Source: an uncultured Paracoccaceae bacterium
Lineage (GTDB): Bacteria; Pseudomonadota; Alphaproteobacteria; Rhodobacterales; Rhodobacteraceae
DNA length: 64,000 nt
Direction: 5' to 3'
Assembly: GCA_947499725.1 (NCBI GenBank)
Contig: CANMPK010000002.1
Span: 434,001-498,000 of the forward strand
Shown: positions 7,491-15,729 of the stretch, in pieces
Layout of the letters: each line of letters starts with the position of its first letter
How positions within the stretch are numbered: the first letter of the stretch is position 1
Translations under genes and position numbers: made by a program
The notes under the pieces: generated by a model
The model's input: only the letters and a program-made list of their open reading frames with translations
What the model was told of the DNA's origin: nothing
Database searches by the model: none

Positions 7491-9398
7491 ATGACGACGG
7501 CCAATACCACTGGGTCTGATGTCAAAAAGCTGGCCACGGTTGAAAACCTTTTGATCGTGGCGGCCTTTGGCCTTGGGCTGTTTCACCTGGCCGTTGTGTC
7601 CGGTGTGATTGCAATCTCAACCCTGCCAATGCGCGTGATCCACGTGGCCTTGGCGTTCTCTCTGCTGTTTTCGATCAAGCCGGTGTCTAAATCGCTTGAG
7701 GGGACAGTGTTTAACAAAGCTTTCACGCTGGCATTGATCGGGGCCACCCTAGCGGCCTCGTGGTGGATGCTCAGCCGTTGGAAGGCGATTGCCTTCAGCG
7801 GCGGGCTCACCGAACCGGGCGACTTTTGGGCGGGGTTGGTCCTGCTGATCGTTGTCTTCGAAGCGGCGCGGCGTGGGATCGGGATGATCTTGGCGTGCAT
7901 TGCGCTGGTCTTCTTTTCCTATGCCTTTCTCAGCCCGTACTTGCCGGGCGTATTGAACGGTCGCGGCTATAGCCTAGAGCGGATGGTGATCTTTCTGACC
8001 ACGGACACCGCTGGGATTTACGGCATCCCTGTGGGCGTCGCGGCGACCTATATCATCGTCTTTACGATCTTTGGCGCGATGCTGTCGCGCTTTGGGGCGG
8101 GGGAGTTCTTTTTCGAAATTTCCATGCGCATCACACGCGGTTTGCGCGCGGCGAGCGCGAAATCTGCGGTGTTGTTCTCCACGTTGATTGGCATGGTGTC
8201 CGGCTCTGCAGCGGGCAACGTGGCGGTGACAGGGGTGGTGACCATCCCAATCATGAAGCGCGAAGGCTACAAGCCGCACCAAGCGGGCGCCGTGGAAGCG
8301 GTGGCTTCGACCGGTGGGCAGTTGATGCCGCCTGTGATGGGCGCGGCGGCCTTTATCATGGCTGAGATCGTGGGCGTGCCCTACACCGAAGTCATGGCGA
8401 CGGCGATCCTGCCTGCGCTTCTGTTTTTCACATCGGCCTTTTTCATCGTGCATTTGCAGGCGGTGAAATCCGGTATTCAGCCTTCGACAGAAGGCTCTAG
8501 CGACACGCGCCCCTTGGGGCAGGTGCTGTGGCAGGGTATGCCATTCATTGCCGCCTTTGGCGTGCTGATTGCGCTGATGCTGTGGGGCTATTCGCCCTTC
8601 AAAGCCTCGCTTTGGGCGATGGCAGCTTTGCTGAGCGTCGATCTGATCGTGCGCCGCAAATTGGATATGGACTATATCAGCCGTATCACCGGCGGGATCA
8701 CCGAAGGCGCAAAAGGCGTTATCACGATTTCAGCGGCCTGCGCGGCGGCGGGGATCATTGCGGGCACTTTGGGCATCACAGGGCTTGGGTCAAAGATCGC
8801 TTTGCTGATCGAGACCGCTTCAGGTGGATGGCTGCTGCTGGCGCTGTTCTTTACCATGATCACCTCGATCATTCTGGGCATGGGCCTGCCAACAACCGCT
8901 GCCTATCTGATTTTGGCAACGGTTGTGGCGCCTGCGCTGGTGAAGCTGGGCGTGCCCGTTCTGACCGCGCATTTCTTTGTGTTCTACTATGGCTGTATCT
9001 CGACCATCACGCCGCCTGTGGCTTTGGCCGCCTATGTGGCGGGGGGGATTGCGGGGGCTGACATCAACAAGGTCGGCTGGACAGCCGCCGCCTATGCGAT
9101 CACCAGCTTTGTGCTGCCCTTTGCCTTTGTCTTTGCGCCATCGCTGACGATGCATGGCGGTTTGGTCGAAAACGCGATGGCTGTGGTCACCAGCTTTGCT
9201 GGTATCGGTGCGGTGGCTGTGGGCGTGATTGGCTGCCTCAGCAAACCGCTGCCTTTGCCACTGCGCGTGATGGCTGGCGTGGCGGGCGGATGCCTGTTGT
9301 TCCAAGGCTATGTGTCGGCACTGATCGGTATTGGTCTTATGGCGGTGGTGTTCCTGATGGATCGCCGCGCTGTCTCTACTCAAATCAAGGAAGCCTAA
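7491..9398 (+). CDS. TRAP transporter fused permease (4TM/12TM)
   Basis: A 635-residue inner-membrane protein in which a DctQ-like N-terminal part (about residues 20-160) is fused to a DctM-like part (about 165-600). This is the usual arrangement for TAXI systems. Recognisable motifs include SGSAAGNVAVTGVVTIPIMK near residue 240, GQLMPPVMGAAAFIMAE near 275, and the second-half MGLPTTAAYLI and ITPPVALAAYVAGG. It begins six bases after the receptor gene and is followed after three bases by a cupin gene, so the three form one transcript. Confidence 0.95.
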   Translation: MTTANTTGSDVKKLATVENLLIVAAFGLGLFHLAVVSGVIAISTLPMRVIHVALAFSLLFSIKPVSKSLEGTVFNKAFTLALIGATLAASWWMLSRWKAIAFSGGLTEPGDFWAGLVLLIVVFEAARRGIGMILACIALVFFSYAFLSPYLPGVLNGRGYSLERMVIFLTTDTAGIYGIPVGVAATYIIVFTIFGAMLSRFGAGEFFFEISMRITRGLRAASAKSAVLFSTLIGMVSGSAAGNVAVTGVVTIPIMKREGYKPHQAGAVEAVASTGGQLMPPVMGAAAFIMAEIVGVPYTEVMATAILPALLFFTSAFFIVHLQAVKSGIQPSTEGSSDTRPLGQVLWQGMPFIAAFGVLIALMLWGYSPFKASLWAMAALLSVDLIVRRKLDMDYISRITGGITEGAKGVITISAACAAAGIIAGTLGITGLGSKIALLIETASGGWLLLALFFTMITSIILGMGLPTTAAYLILATVVAPALVKLGVPVLTAHFFVFYYGCISTITPPVALAAYVAGGIAGADINKVGWTAAAYAITSFVLPFAFVFAPSLTMHGGLVENAMAVVTSFAGIGAVAVGVIGCLSKPLPLPLRVMAGVAGGCLLFQGYVSALIGIGLMAVVFLMDRRAVSTQIKEA

Positions 9399-9401
9399 TC
9401 T

Positions 9402-9986
9402 ATGGCACGTGAATTTCGCCGGGTCGTGACCGGCCATGATGAAAACGGCAAAGCGGTGGTGGTCAGCGATCAAACCGCCACGCAGTACCTCGAGCGCCCA
9501 AACCGTCCGGGCGTGCGCCTGACCAACTTCTGGATCGAGCGCGGTAGCCCTGCGGAATACGACGGCCCAACGGAGACCTGTAACGGTGATTTCGTTCTGC
9601 ACCCGCCGCATTTGGGCAGCACGTTCCGCTGCGTGGAATTTCTGCCGGAAGACCCAGAGGTGATGAAAACGCTGGATGGCAAGTCTGCATTTGGCGAGAT
9701 GGGCGCGGCGAACAATATCGTCGAGAACGATCGTCACCCGTTTATGCACCGCACCGATTCCATCGACTATGCCATCGTCCTGACGGGCGAGATTTGGATG
9801 ATGATGGAAGAGGAAGAAGACGATCTGCTTCTGAAAGCTGGAGACGTCCTGATCCAGCGCGGCAATATCCATGCCTGGTCAAACCGCGGCACAGAGCCCT
9901 GCGTGATTGCCTTTGTTTTGGTGGATGGTGTGACGCAACGCGATGCGCCCGAAGCGGATCAGAAAGGTGTGCCCAAACGCGGGTAA
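9402..9986 (+). CDS. Cupin-domain protein, cotranscribed with TAXI TRAP
   Basis: A 194-residue protein with a C-terminal cupin barrel: HRTDSIDYAIVLTGEIWMM (about residues 116-134) and AGDVLIQRGNIHAWSNRG (about 146-163) are the two cupin motifs, with His and Glu candidates for metal binding. The N-terminal half (RRVVTGHDENGKAVVVSD) is typical of cupins found near aromatic or carboxylate catabolic genes. It is the third gene of the TAXI operon, 3 bp after the permease. A lyase, dioxygenase or ligand-sensing role is possible; none is demonstrated. Confidence 0.85.
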   Translation: MAREFRRVVTGHDENGKAVVVSDQTATQYLERPNRPGVRLTNFWIERGSPAEYDGPTETCNGDFVLHPPHLGSTFRCVEFLPEDPEVMKTLDGKSAFGEMGAANNIVENDRHPFMHRTDSIDYAIVLTGEIWMMMEEEEDDLLLKAGDVLIQRGNIHAWSNRGTEPCVIAFVLVDGVTQRDAPEADQKGVPKRG

Positions 9987-10070
9987 ACTTCCCCCTGCTT
10001 GGTCCGTGCTTTTTGCAGGGATGCGGATCAAGCTTCCTTTGAAAAACCAATGATTGGGGTTTTTCAGCAG

Positions 10071-10094
10071 CGGCGGGCTTCGGCCCGCCGTTTT
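10071..10094 (+). terminator. Rho-independent terminator after the TAXI operon
   Basis: A perfect 8-bp stem CGGCGGGC/GCCCGCCG with a TTCG loop is followed by TTTT. It stands 84 bp after the cupin stop and just before the 3' end of the convergent gene at 10104. Confidence 0.85.
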
Positions 10095-10103
10095 GCATGT
10101 GGC

Positions 10104-10478
10104 TTAGCTGGTTTCCAGACAATGACGGCGGAAGGCGCGTTTCAGCATGTCCAGCTCGGCGCGCAACAGATCCATTTCGGCGCGCAGATCTTCGGACAAA
10201 GGTTCCCCTGCAACGATCGAGAACTTTTCCAGCGTTTCATTGGTGCTGGTGTCGCGGATCAAAACGGTTTGCACGCCGTCAGATAGAATATTTGCTGGCA
10301 CGGGAATGCGTAGGGTCCATTTGCCATCGCCCGTTGCGTCGATGTGCACGCTGGGCAAAGATTGCTCGAGGTGGAACGCCTCGATTGTGGGTTGGCCATG
10401 CACTTGGTCGCTGGCACGTACCAGACCTTCCCAGATACCTTCTGCAAAACGGGTTTTGCTGACAGAGAAAATGCTCAT
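10104..10478 (-). CDS. Uncharacterised 124-residue protein
   Basis: I do not recognise a family. The sequence predicts a small soluble protein: a beta-rich middle (WTLRIPVPANILSDGVQTVLIRD, residues about 53-75) and a charged helical C-terminus (SEDLRAEMDLLRAELDMLKRAF) likely to form a short coiled coil. GGAG sits five bases before the ATG. It is ten bases downstream of the gene ending at 10488, so the two are probably cotranscribed and may act together. Confidence 0.75.
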   Translation of the reverse strand: MSIFSVSKTRFAEGIWEGLVRASDQVHGQPTIEAFHLEQSLPSVHIDATGDGKWTLRIPVPANILSDGVQTVLIRDTSTNETLEKFSIVAGEPLSEDLRAEMDLLRAELDMLKRAFRRHCLETS

Positions 10479-10487
10479 ACGTGCTCC

Positions 10488-11261
10488 TTACAGTTCCGCG
10501 CGCGGTCGGCGGCTAAAGGTCAGATCCCGCAAGATCACCTGATTCATTTCGGGCCCTTCAAAGATCAGATCAATCCAGGCCTTTTCGATGCGTTTTTCAT
10601 TGAGGCGCGAATAGGCCAGATCGAACTCGACCATGATGTCTTCGGCCTGCAGGGGCAGCTCGCGGACGATCTGTTCGGTGTTCGGCCCGTGTTTCACGTT
10701 CAAGCGCGCGAAGATTTCCAGCGGCTTTTCCATTTCCACGATGGTGTTCATGCGAATGATGAAATTGCGGTCCAGCCCTTGGATCGCGTCATCTGGCAGA
10801 TCCACCACCAAAGAGAGGAATGACCCGTCGAACCGGAAAACATCCAAGCGCAAGCCGAAGGGCGCGAGATCTTTTTCCCGTTGGTTGCGCAGTTGGCGCA
10901 GGGTCAGCTCGGAGATTTTACAATCGTGGAACAGGGTGACTTCGTCGCCAAGTTGTTCCTTGGATCGTACCGCGACCTTGCCTTTTGTGGGGAGGCTAAA
11001 GCGCCAAAGCGTCGGACGCCAAGACCAATCCGTGCCATGCGGCGTTGGAAAGCTGCTGCCCCCGACGATGGGCAATGCGAGGCGGCCATCCGCGACAGAG
11101 ATGAGGGAATCCAGATGCGCGCGCAGGGAACGCGCCGCGTTACGGCGTCGGCGTAATACTTTTACGCTAGAGTTTTCTGCATCGCGCGCTGCCTGTGCCC
11201 AAAAGCGCACAACGCTGCGTTGCACCATCCGTTGCCAAAATCTGGTTCTTTTACGTGCCAT
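10488..11261 (-). CDS. Conserved hypothetical protein (possibly DUF6478)
   Basis: A 257-residue soluble protein with a very basic N-terminus (many Arg/Lys in the first 45 residues) followed by a mixed alpha/beta body. Its TDWSWRPTLWRF segment and the repeated hydrophobic strand pattern are reminiscent of a family I associate with roseobacters and believe is called DUF6478; I cannot confirm that here. No signal peptide or membrane helix is visible. It lies upstream of, and in line with, the 124-residue gene at 10104, and 60 bp downstream of a lipoprotein gene, so the three may form one unit. Confidence 0.75.
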   Translation of the reverse strand: MARKRTRFWQRMVQRSVVRFWAQAARDAENSSVKVLRRRRNAARSLRAHLDSLISVADGRLALPIVGGSSFPTPHGTDWSWRPTLWRFSLPTKGKVAVRSKEQLGDEVTLFHDCKISELTLRQLRNQREKDLAPFGLRLDVFRFDGSFLSLVVDLPDDAIQGLDRNFIIRMNTIVEMEKPLEIFARLNVKHGPNTEQIVRELPLQAEDIMVEFDLAYSRLNEKRIEKAWIDLIFEGPEMNQVILRDLTFSRRPRAEL

Positions 11262-11321
11262 AAAGCCCCATGCCGTCTGCTTGACTGATCGCGAAATGGA
11301 AACAATTCGCGATAGGTTGCC

Positions 11322-12023
11322 TTATTGTGTATCCGATTGGTTTCTTTGAAACAAACGTCCAATGATGCCAATTTGCGTCTCTTCTGCATTTTCTTTCGTT
11401 GCAGTTGTCCGATTGCGAGCAAATAAAGGGGTTTTGCCCGCCCCTGTGGCTTCTTTTGTTTTTGCCGCAAACCGCTCGATCAGGGTCTGACCCGCGTTGC
11501 CAGAGAGGCTTCCGCCCTCTGGCGCATAGGCTGAAAAGACCAAAATACGATTGTTCACCGGTAGAACGCCGCGCCAATAGGTCGAATCTGCGCCTGCAAA
11601 CGGGGCGTCATCTGCGCTGATTTGTTTTAGGCGTAGACCGTCCACAGCGGCACTTTGGGTTGCGCCCGCCACTTCGCCCTCCAGCGTGACAGGAATAGCC
11701 GCTTCAGGCGCGGCTGTGCTGATGCTGAGGCTCAGCAGACCGCGATTGCTTGGGTCTGCGTCAGGTGAATCCGTTAAGGCGCCGCAATCGGCCAAAAGTG
11801 CAAAGCGGTCGGAGCTGGTGACAGATGGATCAAAGCAATAAGACGCTGGAGCGCTGGCGATGATATCGCCCTGCGCCATTTTACGCATGGTTTGCACAGG
11901 AACAGTGTCTTCAGGTGAAGCGCCAAAGCCCTTCCCGTCGCTGCCCGCCAAACATCCAGATAACATCAAACTGGTGCCGAAAAAGGCGAAAGCCTTGGCA
12001 AAAATCGTAAATCGCATAGACAC
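11322..12023 (-). CDS. Putative lipoprotein, unknown function
   Basis: A 233-residue exported protein. The N-terminus has a hydrophobic signal ending in the lipobox LSGC, so it is probably lipid-anchored at about Cys24. The mature part contains two further cysteines (ASYCFDPS and LADCGAL) that could pair, and a serine/glycine-rich C-terminus. I choose the GTG at 12023, 4-5 bases after AGGGGAGA; an ATG two codons later is the alternative. It is divergent from the CPBP protease, and a CtrA-like box lies between them. No enzyme motif was found. Confidence 0.8.
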   Translation of the reverse strand: MSMRFTIFAKAFAFFGTSLMLSGCLAGSDGKGFGASPEDTVPVQTMRKMAQGDIIASAPASYCFDPSVTSSDRFALLADCGALTDSPDADPSNRGLLSLSISTAAPEAAIPVTLEGEVAGATQSAAVDGLRLKQISADDAPFAGADSTYWRGVLPVNNRILVFSAYAPEGGSLSGNAGQTLIERFAAKTKEATGAGKTPLFARNRTTATKENAEETQIGIIGRLFQRNQSDTQ

Positions 12024-12085
12024 GTCGTCTCCCCTGAACAGATCGCATAAAGCAGAGCTGATTCTTGGGCAAGTCTGACGAAGTA

Positions 12086-12100
12086 TTAACAGACCGTTAA
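12086..12100. promoter_or_regulatory. CtrA-like box TTAA-N7-TTAA
   Basis: A full TTAA-N7-TTAA site sits in the 124-bp gap between the divergent lipoprotein and CPBP protease genes. CtrA, the alphaproteobacterial response regulator, binds this pattern. The assignment is by motif only. Confidence 0.45.
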
Positions 12101-12147
12101 GGTGAAAAATCTATACCTTTTGCCCAAAACTAAGTAGGGCAGAGGGC

Positions 12148-13029
12148 ATGAAAGCCTATTCTGCCCATTCCGCTTTGATCGATCCCGCCCGTCCGTCTGC
12201 CAGCCTGTTGCGCCTGTTCGGTGGGATGGCTCTGATCGTGGTTGGTGTTCTGGCGCTGAACTTTGGTCTGTTCCAAATGCTGGCGCAGCGCGAAGATTGG
12301 TCGAGCCTGTATTATGAGGTGACCGAAGGCACAACGGCCCGTGGCATGTTGTTGATGTTGGGCACCTTTGTGATCCCGGTTGCGGTGCTTTGGGTGACCT
12401 TAGAGATGATCCATCGCCGCACGTTGCGCAGCCTGATTGGGCCCGCGCCAGATACGGTGCGTGATTTCTTTCGCACGTTTGCCAATGCGATCCTGTTGTT
12501 TCTTGCCGTGATGCTGATCCCGATGCCAGAGGCCTTTGGGGGTGGCATCAACCAACCGTTCCTAGATTGGCTGTTGATCTTGCCGATTGGGCTTGGGGTG
12601 CTTTTCATCCAGATTGCCGCCGAAGAACTGCTGTTTCGCGGCTATTTGCAAAGCCAGCTTGCGGCGCGGTTCAACCATCCCATTGTCTGGATGGTTCTGC
12701 CCAGCGTGATCTTTGGTTTGCTGCACCTTTCCACAGAGACCTACGGCAGCAATGCCTGGCCGATTGCGATTTGGGCGATGGTGTTTGGGATGATGGCCGC
12801 AGACCTGACCGCCCGCGCGGGCAACCTCGGACCAGCCCTCGCGCTGCATTTTGCCAACAATATAACTTCCATTTTGATCTTTGGCATGAAAGATCATTGG
12901 AATGGATTGGCGCTGATGGAAGCCGGCTTTGGCCCGCAAGACACTGATATATTGGCAAATGCGCTGCTTTTAGAAGCGCCGGTTTTACTGTGTTTGTGGC
13001 TTGTCGGCAGAATTGCCATCAAGCGATAA
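12148..13029 (+). CDS. CPBP-family intramembrane glutamic endopeptidase
   Basis: A 293-residue polytopic membrane protein of the CPBP (Abi/CAAX-like) family. The four catalytic motifs are visible: EELLFRGYLQ at about residues 157-166, FGLLHLS at about 189-195, and HFANN at about 234-238, with the glutamates and histidines expected for catalysis. Hydrophobic segments before and between these match the usual eight helices. In bacteria these proteases are linked to bacteriocin self-immunity or protein maturation; no peptide gene is adjacent here, so the role is open. Confidence 0.9.
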   Translation: MKAYSAHSALIDPARPSASLLRLFGGMALIVVGVLALNFGLFQMLAQREDWSSLYYEVTEGTTARGMLLMLGTFVIPVAVLWVTLEMIHRRTLRSLIGPAPDTVRDFFRTFANAILLFLAVMLIPMPEAFGGGINQPFLDWLLILPIGLGVLFIQIAAEELLFRGYLQSQLAARFNHPIVWMVLPSVIFGLLHLSTETYGSNAWPIAIWAMVFGMMAADLTARAGNLGPALALHFANNITSILIFGMKDHWNGLALMEAGFGPQDTDILANALLLEAPVLLCLWLVGRIAIKR

Positions 13030-13091
13030 TTGCAATTCCCGTAAAGTCAGCTTATTTCACCCCTGTTTCGCGAACGTAGGGATTTACGCGT

Positions 13092-14054
13092 ATGAACTGG
13101 ATTTCAAACTATGTCCGTCCTCGGATCAACTCGATTTTCTCGCGCCGTGAGGTGCCAGAGAACCTGTGGTCCAAGTGCAGTGAATGCGGCACCATGCTGT
13201 TTCACCGTGAGCTGAAGGACAATCAGTACGTTTGTACCCATTGTGATCACCACATGAAGATCTCTCCGCGGGATCGTTTCACGGCGCTGTTTGATGGCGG
13301 CATCTTCTCTGAGATTGCTGTGCCAAAGCCGATTGACGATCCGCTGCAGTTCAAAGACCAAAAGCGTTACCCTGACCGTATGAAAGCGGCGCAGAAGAAA
13401 ACCGGCGAAGACGAAGCGATGCTAGTGGCCGAAGGCGAAATTGGCCGCACGCCAATCGTCGCATGTGCGCAGGATTTCTCTTTCATGGGCGGTTCCATGT
13501 CCATGTACGTGGGCAACGCCATTGTGGCTGCCGCGGAACGCGCTGTTGAAATGAAACGCCCGTTGGTTCTGTTCTCCGCCGCCGGTGGCGCGCGGATGCA
13601 AGAAGGCATTCTGGGCCTGATGCAGATGCCACGCACAACCATCGCGGTGCAGATGCTGAAAGAAGCAGGCCTGCCGTATATCGTTGTGCTGACACACCCA
13701 ACAACCGGTGGTGTGACCGCGTCTTATGCGATGCTGGGCGATGTTCAGATTGCGGAACCAAACGCGCTGATCGGTTTTGCCGGCGCCCGCGTGATTGAAC
13801 AAACCATCCGTGAGAAACTGCCAGAAGGCTTCCAGCGCGCAGAATACCTGCTGGACCACGGTATGTTGGACCGCGTGACCAAGCGCACAGACCTGCGTGA
13901 CGAGTTGATCACCATCGTGCGCATGTTGCTGGATATGCCACCTGCGGTGAAAGGCGATCTGCCTGCTCCTGAAAAAGTGGCAGAGCCAGAGGCGGCCCCA
14001 GCCGAAGAGGCCACCGAGACCTCAGAGGCCCCTGCGGAAGACGCAGACAAATAA
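13092..14054 (+). CDS. accD: Acetyl-CoA carboxylase carboxyltransferase subunit beta
   Basis: AccD pairs with AccA to move the carboxyl group from biotin to acetyl-CoA, making malonyl-CoA for fatty-acid synthesis. The N-terminal zinc finger is present (Cys29, Cys32, Cys48, Cys51), followed by the crotonase-like carboxyltransferase core with FSAAGGARMQEG and the GGVTASYAMLGD region. After about residue 285 there is an Ala/Glu-rich tail of some 35 residues, longer than in E. coli. It is followed by a terminator-like hairpin and folC, the usual proteobacterial order. Confidence 0.97.
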   Translation: MNWISNYVRPRINSIFSRREVPENLWSKCSECGTMLFHRELKDNQYVCTHCDHHMKISPRDRFTALFDGGIFSEIAVPKPIDDPLQFKDQKRYPDRMKAAQKKTGEDEAMLVAEGEIGRTPIVACAQDFSFMGGSMSMYVGNAIVAAAERAVEMKRPLVLFSAAGGARMQEGILGLMQMPRTTIAVQMLKEAGLPYIVVLTHPTTGGVTASYAMLGDVQIAEPNALIGFAGARVIEQTIREKLPEGFQRAEYLLDHGMLDRVTKRTDLRDELITIVRMLLDMPPAVKGDLPAPEKVAEPEAAPAEEATETSEAPAEDADK

Positions 14055-14064
14055 GACCAAGCAC

Positions 14065-14090
14065 AAGCCCGGCCTCGACCGGGCTTTTTG
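14065..14090 (+). terminator. Terminator-like hairpin between accD and folC
   Basis: The 8-bp stem AAGCCCGG/CCGGGCTT with a six-base loop runs into a T-run, 11 bp after the accD stop. folC begins 72 bp later and may depend on read-through or its own promoter. Confidence 0.8.
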
Positions 14091-14161
14091 CTGCGCTCTT
14101 GCCATTTGGGCAGGGCACAGCGTAAGGCAAAGACAGCCTATCGAAGAACGAGTCTCGCTTT

Positions 14162-15442
14162 ATGACCTCCCAGACCTCTCCTACATCTGACGCCATTCTA
14201 GATCGCATGATGGCCCTGCATCCCAAGGTGATCGATCTGACGCTGGATCGCATGTGGCGGCTGCTCAAGGCGCTGGGCAATCCACAAGAAGACCTGCCGC
14301 CGGTCATTCATATCGCGGGCACCAATGGCAAAGGCTCCACCCAAGCGATGATCCGCGCGGGGATCGAAGGGATGGGCAAAACCACCCACGCCTATACCTC
14401 GCCACATCTGGCGCGGTTTCACGAACGCATCCGTTTGGCGGGCGAGCTGATCAGCGAAGACCACCTGACCAAGGTGCTGGACGAATGCTATGCCAAGAAC
14501 GGCGGCATCGACATTACGTATTTTGAAATCACCACTTGCGCGGCCCTTCTGGCCTTTGCGCGCACACAGGCGGATTACACCCTGCTTGAGGTCGGTTTGG
14601 GCGGCCGTTTGGACGCCACCAACGTCATCACGCCGGAACTCTCGGTGATCACGCCTGTGTCGATTGATCACGAGCAATTCCTTGGCAACACGCTGGCTAA
14701 GATTGCTGCTGAAAAGGCGGGCATCATCAAACGCGGCGTGCCGGTCGTGGTTGGCCCGCAGCAAGACGAGGCGATGGAGGTGATCGAAACCACCGCCCTG
14801 CGTCTGGGCGCGCCTATCTTAGCCTATGGGCAGCATTGGCACGTCAGCACCGAACGCGGACGTCTGATCTATCAAGACGAAACGGGCCTGCTGGATCTGC
14901 CTTTGCCCGCTTTGCTGGGCGATCACCAAGTGCAGAACGCGGGTGCCGCCTTGGCCGCGTTGCGCCACCTTGGGGCCGACGAGGCCGCTTGCGAGGCGGC
15001 GATGACCAAGGCCTCATGGCCTGCGCGGATGCAGCGCTTGAAAACGGGCCCATTGGTCGACAGCGCGCCAGAGATCGAGCTGTGGCTGGACGGTGGCCAC
15101 AACGCCGCCGCAGGGCAGGCGATTGGCAAGCTGCTGGGCAGCCTGCCCAAGCGCGACACCTATCTGATTTGCGGGATGCTGAACACGAAAGACGTGGGCG
15201 GCTATCTGGAGCCACTCAAACCACACGTGCAAAGCCTGACGGCGGTGTCGATCCCGGGCGAGGCCAACACTTTGCCCGCCGAGGCCACCGCCTTGGCCGC
15301 AAAACAGGTTGGGATGACATCAGGGATTGCATCTGATGTTAACACTGCATTAACCTTCATTAAGGAAATCGAACCACAAGCGCGGGTGCTGATTTGCGGC
15401 TCTTTGTACTTGGCGGGGAATATCCTGCGCGAGAACGGCTGA
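14162..15442 (+). CDS. folC: Bifunctional dihydrofolate synthase / folylpolyglutamate synthase
   Basis: FolC adds L-glutamate to dihydropteroate and to folates, using ATP. The 426-residue protein shows the P-loop GTNGKGST at about residues 57-64, the YTSPHLARFHERI motif just after it, and the VGLGGRLDATNVI and ISIDHEQFLGNT-type metal/substrate motifs (here VSIDHEQFLGNT near residue 168). Length and motif order are normal for the Mur-ligase-like family. It follows accD. The last 30 codons contain a CtrA-like box. Confidence 0.95.
   Translation: MTSQTSPTSDAILDRMMALHPKVIDLTLDRMWRLLKALGNPQEDLPPVIHIAGTNGKGSTQAMIRAGIEGMGKTTHAYTSPHLARFHERIRLAGELISEDHLTKVLDECYAKNGGIDITYFEITTCAALLAFARTQADYTLLEVGLGGRLDATNVITPELSVITPVSIDHEQFLGNTLAKIAAEKAGIIKRGVPVVVGPQQDEAMEVIETTALRLGAPILAYGQHWHVSTERGRLIYQDETGLLDLPLPALLGDHQVQNAGAALAALRHLGADEAACEAAMTKASWPARMQRLKTGPLVDSAPEIELWLDGGHNAAAGQAIGKLLGSLPKRDTYLICGMLNTKDVGGYLEPLKPHVQSLTAVSIPGEANTLPAEATALAAKQVGMTSGIASDVNTALTFIKEIEPQARVLICGSLYLAGNILRENG
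15339..15353. promoter_or_regulatory. CtrA-like box TTAA-N7-TTAAC inside folC
   Basis: TTAA-CACTGCA-TTAAC matches the full CtrA consensus but lies inside the folC reading frame, about 190 bp before the candidate small-RNA promoter. It may be chance. Confidence 0.25.
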
Positions 15443-15445
15443 GCG

Positions 15446-15467
15446 AAAATCATCAGCGATTTTTTTT
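15446..15467 (+). terminator. Weak AT-rich terminator after folC
   Basis: A short stem AAAATC/GATTTT with a six-base loop merges into a run of T residues directly after the folC stop. The stem is weak, so termination would be partial. Confidence 0.4.
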
Positions 15468-15491
15468 CGTCGCTAAGTGTTTGAAACGACT

Positions 15492-15537
15492 CACTTCTGC
15501 CTCACAGAAGTGGTCCGATTCGCATAAAACGAATCGG
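15492..15537. repeat. Two adjacent perfect hairpins
   Basis: CACTTCTG/CAGAAGTG (15492-15512) is followed two bases later by CCGATTCG/CGAATCGG (15515-15537). Neither is followed by a T-run. The string CCGATTCGC recurs at about 15548 and 15709, so it occurs three times within 200 bp. Confidence 0.5.
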
Positions 15538-15543
15538 GGCCTC

Positions 15544-15704
15544 TTGACCGATTCGCTTGGGAATGCGTATAGTCATTTCAATAGAACTTTTTTCAATGAT
15601 GGCAGTGGGATAGAGGGCGACCGAGCAGCGCGTCTATTCCTAAATGCAGGCAGAATATCATCGAGTTTCAGGGGATGTTTCGGCATCCCCTGATTTCGTT
15701 TTAG
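15544..15704 (+). ncRNA. Candidate small RNA: promoter plus terminator, no ORF
   Basis: TTGACC (15544-15549), 18 bp, then TATAGT (15568-15573) make a good promoter. About 95 bp later a 9-bp stem CAGGGGATG/CATCCCCTG (15669-15692) with loop TTTCGG is followed by ATTTCGTTTT. The predicted transcript runs from about 15580 to 15704, some 125 nt, and contains no credible coding frame. It lies between folC and the oppositely oriented zapE. It could instead be the distal end of the folC transcript. Confidence 0.45.
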
Positions 15705-15729
15705 CCCCCGATTCGCATCGCAGACTGTA

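Noticed and set aside
15394-15693. 99-codon open frame overlapping the folC end and the candidate small RNA
   Set aside because: It starts inside folC in another frame, spans hairpins and the terminator, and its translation has no domain pattern.
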